Origin: Acidobacteriota bacterium
GTDB lineage: Bacteria; Acidobacteriota; Thermoanaerobaculia; UBA5066
Reading direction: 5' to 3'
Assembly (NCBI GenBank): GCA_029781975.1
Contig: JAKOVQ010000046.1
Coordinates: forward strand, 157,389 to 221,388
DNA: 64,000 nt
Below are positions 1 through 6,306 of the stretch, piece by piece. The position numbers were made by a program, and so were the translations under genes. Each line of letters starts with the position of its first letter. The first letter of the stretch is position 1. A model generated the notes under the pieces. It was not told the DNA's origin and made no database searches. It saw only the letters and a list, made by a program, of their open reading frames with translations.

Positions 1-1731
1 GAGGCGCGGGTTCGAGGTGGCGCCGGCCGCGCCGACGGAGAAGACGATCCGCCTACCGTCCGGCGTGAAGGCCGGCTCGCTGGAGGTCGTCCCCTCGAAC
101 GTCAGGCGGCGCGGCTCGCCGGCGGCCTTCAGGTCGTCCGTCAGCGAGAGGAGGTAGATCTCGCTGTTCGACCGCGTCATCGACCGCGCGAACGCCAGGG
201 TCCGGCCGTCCGGGGAGATCGCCGGCATCACGTCGCCGGCCCAGGCGCCGGCGGGCGGGGTGGTCAGCGTCCGCAGCTCACCCGATCCCACTGAGAGGAC
301 CCGGATCGCTTGCCCCGAGTCGGCCGCGCCCCGTTCCGAGGCGAAGAGAAACCGCGCGTCCCGCGACCAGGCGAGCCGGCCGTTGAATCTGCCCTCCGCG
401 ATCCTTCGCTCCGGCCCGCCCATCGCGGGGACGACCATCACCGCCGACCGGCCGACCTCGATTCGCCGCCGGAAGGCGATCTGGGTCCCGTCCGGCGACC
501 AGGCAGGCACGACGTCGTCCGCCGGGTCGCGCGTCAGCCTCAGCGGCACCCCGGGACCGACGAGCTTCACGTAGACGTCGAAGTTGTCCTGCTTCTCGCC
601 GTTCCACGAGAAGGCCACCTGCCTGCCGTCGGGCGAGAGGGCTGGCTCGCGGACCAGTCCCTCGTAGCTCGTCAGCGGGACGGGCTCTGTCGTCTCCCGG
701 CGAGCGGAGACGTAGCCGTGCCCGAACCACACCCCCACGGCCAGGAGCGCGAGCGCGACGAACGCCGCGATCGCCCAGAGGACCGAGCGGAGCCGGGAAG
801 GCGCCGCGCCCGTCGGGACGGGCGCGCCCCCTGCGTCACCCGCCCCTCCCGCGGCCCCCGCCGCCGGCGCCGGGGCGGCGGCCTCGTCCTCCTCGCGCAG
901 CTCCTCCAGGGACAGCCGTACGTCGGCCATGCTCTGCGTGCGCTTCGACGGGTCGCGCCTGAGGCAACGCGAGACGATCCTCGCCAGCTCCGGCGGGACC
1001 CCCTCGAGGCGGGGCGGCTCCTCGTGCAGGAGGGCCGCCAGCGTCGCGGCCGTGCTGTCGCGCCGGAAGGGGGACTGGCCGGAGAGCATCTCGTGGAGGA
1101 CGACGCCGAAGCTGAAGACGTCGGTCCGGGCGTCGACCTTCTTTCCCTGGGCCTGCTCAGGCGACATGTAGGCGGCGGTGCCGACGACCACCCCCTCGGC
1201 CGTCACCCCCTCGAACGTCTCCGTCTCCGCCCGGGTGAGCTCGGCGCCCGGCGTCTGGGGCTGTGCCAGCTTCGCCAGGCCGAAGTCGAGCACCTTGACC
1301 CGGCCGTCCTCCGTCACCATGACGTTCGCGGGCTTCAGGTCGCGGTGGACGATCCCGGCCGCGTGGGCGCGTGCCAGGGCGTCGGCGATCTGCTCGCCGA
1401 TCCGGACCGCCCTCTCCACCGGCATCGGCCCGCGCCGGAGGAGGTCGAGGAGCGTCTCCCCCTTCACCAGCTCCATCGCGATGAAGGTGACTCCGTCCGC
1501 CTCGTCGATGTCGTAGACGGAGACGATCCCCGGGTGCTCGAGCGAGCCGGCCGTCCGCGCCTCGAGGACGAACCGCCGCCTTCGCTCGGGGTCCTGCATC
1601 CGCTCCGGAGGCAGGACCTTCAGCGCCACGTCGCGCTCCAGGTGGAGGTCGCGAGCGCGGTAGACGGCCCCCATCCCCCCCTCGCCGATCTTCTCGAGGA
1701 CCCGGTAGTGCGAGACCGTCGTGCCGATCAT
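1..1731 (-). CDS. Membrane Ser/Thr protein kinase with C-terminal TolB/PD40 propeller (C-terminus cut by window edge)
   Basis: Hanks-type kinase, absent from the ORF track because it has no stop inside the window; 577 codons are visible. Seen: glycine loop GEGGMG at about residues 16-21, VALK lysine near 38, catalytic HRDLKPAN, DFG and an APE-equivalent SPEQ. An Ala/Pro/Gly linker and one hydrophobic membrane segment follow at about 316-338. The remaining residues hold at least five PD40-like strands of the type SPDGRxxAF, typical of TolB or WD40-like propellers. The kinase should be cytoplasmic and the propeller outside. It would phosphorylate unknown Ser/Thr targets, perhaps sensing an extracytoplasmic ligand (inference). 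The ATG at 1731 places the glycine loop at the usual distance from the N-terminus. This architecture is common in Acidobacteriota. Confidence 0.93.
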   Translation of the reverse strand, partial: MIGTTVSHYRVLEKIGEGGMGAVYRARDLHLERDVALKVLPPERMQDPERRRRFVLEARTAGSLEHPGIVSVYDIDEADGVTFIAMELVKGETLLDLLRRGPMPVERAVRIGEQIADALARAHAAGIVHRDLKPANVMVTEDGRVKVLDFGLAKLAQPQTPGAELTRAETETFEGVTAEGVVVGTAAYMSPEQAQGKKVDARTDVFSFGVVLHEMLSGQSPFRRDSTAATLAALLHEEPPRLEGVPPELARIVSRCLRRDPSKRTQSMADVRLSLEELREEDEAAAPAPAAGAAGGAGDAGGAPVPTGAAPSRLRSVLWAIAAFVALALLAVGVWFGHGYVSARRETTEPVPLTSYEGLVREPALSPDGRQVAFSWNGEKQDNFDVYVKLVGPGVPLRLTRDPADDVVPAWSPDGTQIAFRRRIEVGRSAVMVVPAMGGPERRIAEGRFNGRLAWSRDARFLFASERGAADSGQAIRVLSVGSGELRTLTTPPAGAWAGDVMPAISPDGRTLAFARSMTRSNSEIYLLSLTDDLKAAGEPRRLTFEGTTSSEPAFTPDGRRIVFSVGAAGATSNPRL

Positions 1732-1798
1732 TTCGCGGCCACCAGATTAGGCCCCGTCCCCGGCGGGAACAAGGTGGTCAGGATCGTCCTGGCCCCGC

Positions 1799-2782
1799 TC
1801 AGTTCACCGGCAGCTCGTCGTCCGGGGGAAAGAGCTTCTCCACCTTCCGGGCGGCCTCGGCGGCCGCCTCGGCCTCCTCGCGCGCCCGCGCCTCGGCCTC
1901 GGCCCGCGCCGCCTCCAGCGCCGCCAGCCGCTCGCGCTTCAGCCGCTCGCGCCGCCGCGCCACGCGGATCGCCCAGATGGCCAGGAGCGTCATCAGAGCC
2001 CAGACGGCGGCCGTGCTCGTGAGGGCCGGGATCCACGCCTCGAGCGAGCGCTGCCTCCGGAAGAAGCGCCAGACCTCGTCGTTCAGGTAGCCGCCGGTCG
2101 CCCGGTGGAACGCCTCGGAGAACTCGTACCCCTCGCCCACGGCCGCGAGCGTCCGCCGCGGGAAGGCGGGGCCGAACCGGTCGATGAAGTCGCGGACCAT
2201 CCCGCCAGCCAGGGCGTAGGCGCGCGAGACGTCGGCCGGCCCGCCGTCGAACAGCCTGTCCAGGTCCGACCCCTTCGTCCCCCGGGCGGCCAGGACGGCC
2301 ATCGCGAAGCGCGTCCTGTCCTCGAAGCCCCACTCCCGCCCCGCCGTCATCGCCAGCCCCTCGTCGAACCACCGCGGCACGGGCCGGTGGCGCGCCACCC
2401 GCCCCACCAGGACGTGCGTCGCCTCGTGCCGCAACAGCGGCAGGAGCCCGTCGTCGGGGTACGACGGCGCCCGGGCCGGGAAGAGGACGATCGTCCCTGT
2501 CGCCTCGTCGGCGAAGGCCGAGTACCAGGGCGGCACCTGCTTCGCCATGGGCGAGGACTCCTCCATCAGCACCACCCGGATCGGCTCCTGCGAGCCGGTG
2601 GCCCCCGTCAGGTCCACCGCGGGCTCGAGGAAGTACGGGGTGAGCGCGCGGATCCGCTGCGCCACCGGCTCGAGGGCCGGCGGGGCCTTCACCACGAACG
2701 GCGCGGCCTGGGCGGGAAGCGCCGCGGCCGCCGCCCCGAGCGGCACGGAGAAGAGAACGACGGCCCCGGCGAGCAGCAGCAC
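1799..2782 (-). CDS. Secreted/membrane-anchored peptidase MA-family metallopeptidase
   Basis: A 327-residue protein with an N-terminal signal segment ending near ALPAQA. It has a gluzincin zinc site: HEATH (HExxH) at about residue 118, followed about 20 residues later by WFDEGLAM, whose Glu is the expected third zinc ligand. This matches the peptidase MA-like family. A single membrane helix near residue 265 precedes a highly charged Ala/Glu/Arg coiled coil, so the catalytic domain is probably periplasmic and anchored by its C-terminus. The substrate is unknown. It lies 67 bases upstream of the kinase on the same strand and may be co-transcribed with it. It begins 33 bases after the dehydrogenase stop, so the three minus-strand genes could form one unit. 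Confidence 0.85.
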   Translation of the reverse strand: MLLLAGAVVLFSVPLGAAAAALPAQAAPFVVKAPPALEPVAQRIRALTPYFLEPAVDLTGATGSQEPIRVVLMEESSPMAKQVPPWYSAFADEATGTIVLFPARAPSYPDDGLLPLLRHEATHVLVGRVARHRPVPRWFDEGLAMTAGREWGFEDRTRFAMAVLAARGTKGSDLDRLFDGGPADVSRAYALAGGMVRDFIDRFGPAFPRRTLAAVGEGYEFSEAFHRATGGYLNDEVWRFFRRQRSLEAWIPALTSTAAVWALMTLLAIWAIRVARRRERLKRERLAALEAARAEAEARAREEAEAAAEAARKVEKLFPPDDELPVN

Positions 2783-2814
2783 GCCGGAAGGATGCCTGAA
2801 AAGCGGCTAGCCCC

Positions 2815-3690
2815 TCAGCGCTTCCACTTCCTCAGGATGTCGACCACGTTGTCGCCGATCCGGAGGAGGTTCTCCTTCGAGGAGCCGCCGATGTGGGGCG
2901 TCATGAAGACGTTCGGGGCGGAGAGGAGGGGCGAGGCCGCGTCCGGCGGGTCGGAGTAGAAGACGTCGGTCGCGTAGGCGCGGACCTTGCCGGACTTGAG
3001 CGCCTCGGCCATGTCCTCCTCCACGATGACCTTCCCCCGGGCCGTGTTGATGATGACCACGCCGTCCTTCATCTTGGCGATGTTGTGGCGGTCGATCATC
3101 CCCTTCGTCTCGTTCGTCAGCGGGAGGTGGATGGAGATGAAGTCCGACACGGCGAAGAGCTCGTCGTCGTCCTCCACCATCTCGGCCAGGGCGTGGTTGG
3201 CGATGTAGTGGTCGTGCGCCACCACCCGCATCCCGAAGGCCAGGGCGCGGCGGGCGACCTCCGTCCCGATGAGCCCCACGCCGAGGAGGCCGAGCGTCTT
3301 GTGGAAGAGCTCGGTCCGCTTCAGCTCCTTCTTCAGGAACTTCCCCTCCTTGATCCCGACGTGCCCCTCGATGACCCGGTTCGGGACGGCCAGCATCAGG
3401 GCCATCGTCAGCTCGGCCACCGCCACCGACGAGGCGCGCGGGGTGTTCCGGACCTCGATCTCCTTCGCCCGGCAGGCCTCCACGTCCACGTTGTCGAGCC
3501 CCACGCCCCCCCGGATGACGAGCTTGAGGTTCGGGGCGCCCTCGAGGAACTCCTTGGTCACCTTGGACTTGGAGCGGATCAGGAGGACCTCGGCCTCTCC
3601 CAGGCGCCCCATGTCCGAGAACACCTCGCCGAAGGGGGAGAGGCGTCCCGGGAGAGATTCGTCGAACGCGTCGGCAATCAGGATCTTCAT
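2815..3690 (-). CDS. D-isomer-specific 2-hydroxyacid dehydrogenase (phosphoglycerate dehydrogenase-like)
   Basis: An NAD-dependent oxidoreductase of the D-2-hydroxyacid family; a 3-phosphoglycerate dehydrogenase role in serine synthesis is plausible but not proven. Seen: the substrate-side VIRGGVGLDN with the family Arg, the Rossmann motif GVGLIG, the cofactor-site NTARGK, and the catalytic His in TPHIGGSS. At 291 residues it has only the core, without the ACT or intervening domains of long SerA. The track ORF extends 72 residues upstream, but that tail is not family-like. The ATG at 3690 has GGAGGA about 6 bases upstream and gives the normal MKILIAD beginning. The gene is divergent from proB, with 94 bases between starts. 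Confidence 0.9.
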   Translation of the reverse strand: MKILIADAFDESLPGRLSPFGEVFSDMGRLGEAEVLLIRSKSKVTKEFLEGAPNLKLVIRGGVGLDNVDVEACRAKEIEVRNTPRASSVAVAELTMALMLAVPNRVIEGHVGIKEGKFLKKELKRTELFHKTLGLLGVGLIGTEVARRALAFGMRVVAHDHYIANHALAEMVEDDDELFAVSDFISIHLPLTNETKGMIDRHNIAKMKDGVVIINTARGKVIVEEDMAEALKSGKVRAYATDVFYSDPPDAASPLLSAPNVFMTPHIGGSSKENLLRIGDNVVDILRKWKR

Positions 3691-3784
3691 CGAACGTCCT
3701 CCGTCTGAAAGAGCGCCGCTCTTCGGCGGGCCGGTCGGACATTGTATCGCCGCGGGCGCGGAGGGCGGCGCTACGATCCCGCCG

Positions 3785-4969
3785 ATGCGCGAGCGCGAGA
3801 AGGCGGCCGAGGCGGCGTCCGAAACCCCGCGGGCCCGGGCGGCCGCCGCCCGGCGGATCGTCGTGAAGCTGGGGACCAACGTCGTCATGCGCGACGACGG
3901 CGCCATCGCCCTGGGGCGCGTCTACGGCCTGGTGGAGGCCATCGCCACCCTCGTCTCCCAGGGGCGCGAGGTCCTCGTCGTGTCGTCGGGCGCCGTCGGC
4001 CTCGGGGCCCAGCGCCTCGGGCTGCCGGGCAAGCCGAAGAGCCTGGAGCTGAAGCAGGCCTGCGCCGCGGTGGGGCAGAGCCGGCTGATGGCCGTCTACG
4101 AGGAGGGGTTCGAGAAGCTCGGGCTCCGCACGGCGCAGGTCCTCCTCACCGAGGACGACTTCGCGAGCCGCGCCCGCTACCTCGCCCTCCGCGCGACCCT
4201 CGCCTCGCTCCTCGAGCTGGGGGTCGTCCCCATCCTGAACGAGAACGACGCCGTCTCGACCCGCGAGCTCGAGAGCCGCGACGAGCGCGGCGCCCCCCCC
4301 GTCTTCGGCGACAACGACAAGCTCTCGGCCCTCGTGGCCGGCAAGGTCGAGGCCGACCTCCTCGTCATCCTCTCCGACGTGGACGCCCTCTACACCGGCA
4401 ACCCCCAGCGCGACAGGGACGCCCGGCGCGTCCCCGTCGTCTCCGCCGTCACCCCCGAGGTCCTCGCCTACGCCGAGGGGGGCGGCGCCCGCGGCCGGGG
4501 CGGCATGAAGACCAAGCTCGAGGCCGCCGCCGTCGCCACCGCCAGCGGCTGCCACGTCGTCATCGCCAGCGGCCGGACGCCCGGCATCCTCGAGGCCGTC
4601 GTCGCCGGCGAGGACGTGGGGACCCTCTTCCTCCCCCTCCGCACCCTCACCGGCAAGCGCCGCTGGATCGCCTGGGCCGCCCTCCCCGCCGGCGAGCTGA
4701 AGGTGAACGACGGCGCCCGCGCAGCCATCCGCGACCGCAAGGCCTCCCTCCTCCCCGCCGGCGTCCTCGGCCTGACCGGCTCCTTCGAGGCGGGCGACGT
4801 CGTCACCCTCGTCGGCGAGGACGGCCACGAGTTCGCCCGCGGCATCGTCAACTACGGCTCCGACGACGCGGCCCGCCTCGTCGGCCGCAGGTCCGAGGAG
4901 ATCGACGGCCTGGTCTCCAAGCGGAGCTACGACGCCCTGATCACGAGGAACAACGTCGTCTTGTTGTGA
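3785..4969 (+). CDS. proB: Glutamate 5-kinase
   Basis: Phosphorylates L-glutamate to gamma-glutamyl phosphate, the first step of proline synthesis, in the cytoplasm. The amino-acid-kinase domain shows KLGTNVV, SSGAVGLG, NENDAVS, FGDNDKLSALVA and GGMKTKLEAA. The last 90 residues form a PUA domain containing VNDGARAAI. The 394-residue length fits the longer ProB class. The start at 3785 (MREREK) adds about 20 charged residues before the kinase core; the track's longer ORF is an overextension. ProA, the next enzyme, is at 25261, so the pair is not in one operon here. Confidence in function is high. Confidence 0.96.
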   Translation: MREREKAAEAASETPRARAAAARRIVVKLGTNVVMRDDGAIALGRVYGLVEAIATLVSQGREVLVVSSGAVGLGAQRLGLPGKPKSLELKQACAAVGQSRLMAVYEEGFEKLGLRTAQVLLTEDDFASRARYLALRATLASLLELGVVPILNENDAVSTRELESRDERGAPPVFGDNDKLSALVAGKVEADLLVILSDVDALYTGNPQRDRDARRVPVVSAVTPEVLAYAEGGGARGRGGMKTKLEAAAVATASGCHVVIASGRTPGILEAVVAGEDVGTLFLPLRTLTGKRRWIAWAALPAGELKVNDGARAAIRDRKASLLPAGVLGLTGSFEAGDVVTLVGEDGHEFARGIVNYGSDDAARLVGRRSEEIDGLVSKRSYDALITRNNVVLL

Positions 4970-5158
4970 CGGCGTCGCGGGACGGGGGCGGAAACCATCT
5001 CCGCTCGGGGTAACTGAGGACTGAGCCCCGCGTTCTTGTACGGCGTGCAGCGGAATTCGCTCCGCTCCGCTCGCTTCGCCACATGAATGCTGGACACGAC
5101 TGGGGGAGGGAGGATCCCCTCAGCAGTTGTCCGTCGCCGAGTCCCTCGGCCAATCGAT

Positions 5159-5181
5159 CCCTATCCCGTTGTACGGTAGGG
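5159..5181 (+). promoter_or_regulatory. Inverted repeat upstream of the AbrB/VapB-like gene (candidate autoregulatory operator)
   Basis: CCCTA and TAGGG arms flank a TTGTAC-containing centre, 19 bases before the chosen antitoxin start. Toxin-antitoxin operons are usually autoregulated at such sites. The function is inferred from position only. Confidence 0.4.
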
Positions 5182-5199
5182 CGGTCGATGGAGGTGTCG

Positions 5200-5406
5200 A
5201 TGTCGACGGTGACGGTCTCCCCGAAGTTCCAGGTCGTGATCCCACGCGAGGTCCGGGAGGAGATGAAGCTGAAGGCCGGCGACAAGGTCCAGGTCTTCCG
5301 CTTCCGGAACCGCCTGGAGCTCGTCCCGGTGCGGGGGATCGCCTCGATGCGCGGGTTCCTGAAGGGGATCGACACGACCGTCGAGCGGGAGCCCGACCGC
5401 GTATGA
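5200..5406 (+). CDS. AbrB/SpoVT-type DNA-binding antitoxin (VapB-like)
   Basis: A 68-residue swapped-hairpin AbrB/MazE-like protein. It has the classic TVTVSPKFQVVIPREVRE opening and then LKAGDKVQVF, both hallmarks of VapB-type antitoxins. The ATG at 5200 follows GGAGGTG at good spacing, and the track's upstream extension is not homologous to anything I recognise. Its stop overlaps the start of a VapC remnant by the ATGA arrangement usual for vapBC operons. It probably binds its own promoter. With the partner toxin broken, it may persist as an orphan regulator. Confidence 0.8.
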   Translation: MSTVTVSPKFQVVIPREVREEMKLKAGDKVQVFRFRNRLELVPVRGIASMRGFLKGIDTTVEREPDRV

Positions 5407-5541
5407 GCCTCGTCGACTCGTGCGGATGGCTCGAGTTCCTTGCCGACGGCGCGGGCCCACGGCGCGACGATCTGGACGCAGGACGCCCGCCTCGAGGGGC
5501 TGCCCGGGGTTCGCTCCAGGGCTGCGAAGCGAGCCCGGTGA
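5403..5541 (+). pseudogene. VapC PIN-domain toxin remnant with large internal deletion and frame change
   Basis: The first 15 codons (MSLVDSCGWLEFLADG) match the PIN-domain start, with the first metal-binding Asp in LVDSCGW. From about 5449, in a different frame, the sequence reads ARAHGATIWTQDARLEGLPG up to TGA at 5539-5541. This is the C-terminal end of a VapC, including a TQD metal-site motif. Roughly 80-90 central residues are missing, so the toxin cannot be active. The overlap with the antitoxin stop shows the original operon layout. The identification is by eye. Confidence 0.75.
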
Positions 5542-5757
5542 GGAAATAGGGGGCGACCAACGGCTCCCGCGAGCCGCTCTACGGCCTTCGTTAGGTGGCG
5601 CTTCTCCCGCTTCGCTCGGTCCTGACGCCAGACGCCAGCGGGCGTAAGCCGCTCTGGTAGCATTTCTTCGGGATGGTTGGCCGCCGGTCTACATGGAGCA
5701 CAAAGCGTCCGCTTTGGCGCGCCCGTGACGGCATCCTCTTCCATCGTGGAGCAGCCG

Positions 5758-5946
5758 ATGAACCTCTACGGTCTCGTGCCTCTCTCAATCGGCGTCTATC
5801 TCTGGCTTTACGCCATCGGTAAGGTCGGCCCTCGCACCGACGACTCCTATGTCCTGGCGAGGAAGCAGCGACTCGTCCCCGTCCTCCGGTGGCTGTCCCC
5901 TCTGGTGGTTCTCTACGCCGTGCTCGTTCTAGCGCGAGTCATCTGA
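5758..5946 (+). CDS. Small two-helix membrane protein
   Basis: A 62-residue protein with two hydrophobic stretches, LVPLSIGVYLWLYAIG and LRWLSPLVVLYAVLVLA, separated by a short charged loop (RKQR). This suggests a small integral membrane hairpin. The start ATG at 5758 has GGAG about 8 bases upstream. A longer in-frame start at 5677 exists but adds residues unlike a membrane protein. I do not recognise the family. It sits alone between the toxin remnant and a non-coding stretch, in a slightly AT-richer island. Confidence 0.55.
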   Translation: MNLYGLVPLSIGVYLWLYAIGKVGPRTDDSYVLARKQRLVPVLRWLSPLVVLYAVLVLARVI

Positions 5947-6130
5947 CCGAAGTCCCCCCCTGTGGGTCTCCCTGCTTGCTCGCATGGGATGTGACCCGTC
6001 TCCCACGCGGGGATTCCGCGGGGACGGCGAGGCCTGCGATGGCGGCGCTCCCGGGGGGTAATCTCCCCCGATCCTCGACCACCGGGAGAGCGCGGGGCTC
6101 GACCCGAGCCTAGCGAGTTCCTAGACCCCA

Positions 6131-6153
6131 TTGGACGTCCGTTAGACGTCCAA
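6131..6153. repeat. Perfect 9-bp inverted repeat with 5-base loop
   Basis: TTGGACGTC and GACGTCCAA flank CGTTA. There is no T-tract, so a factor-independent terminator is unlikely. The GTTAGAC inside it fits the integron core-site pattern GTTRRRY, but no full attC could be built. Confidence 0.6.
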
Positions 6154-6196
6154 TTAGTTGTTAGCCGTTTCGCGAACAAGGAAAATATTGGGCGAC

Positions 6197-6215
6197 GTTG
6201 CGAACGTGTCGCAAC
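6197..6215. promoter_or_regulatory. Perfect 7-bp inverted repeat, candidate operator for the cytochrome gene
   Basis: GTTGCGA and TCGCAAC flank ACGTG, about 95 bases before the cytochrome start. A palindrome of this size in a promoter region suggests a dimeric regulator site. This is inferred; there is no matching regulator nearby. Confidence 0.4.
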
Positions 6216-6306
6216 ACTCATCTTTTCGGCGCGCTTGGATAGGCCTTGATCGGACGCGGCCTCCGTCCGGCAGGGCCTCTCGGGCACCAGACAGGAGGTC
6301 ATCGCC

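Larger units (their letters stand above)
5947..6306. other. 360-base non-coding stretch with inverted repeats upstream of the multihaem cytochrome
   Basis: No credible gene. It is less GC-rich than its surroundings around 6130-6240. It holds two perfect inverted repeats (listed separately) and, at its end, the strong ribosome-binding site ACAGGAGG before the cytochrome start. It probably contains the cytochrome promoter, but I could not fix convincing -35 and -10 boxes. Confidence 0.5.

Noticed and set aside
2815-3690. Truncated SerA lacking ACT domain as a pseudogene
   Set aside because: Short D-2-hydroxyacid dehydrogenases without ACT are normal and all catalytic motifs are present.
5545-5600. 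Complete integron attC site
   Set aside because: GTTAGGT matches one core, but the opposite core (GACCAAC) has a mismatch and the span of about 45 bases is too short. Only reported as a hint.
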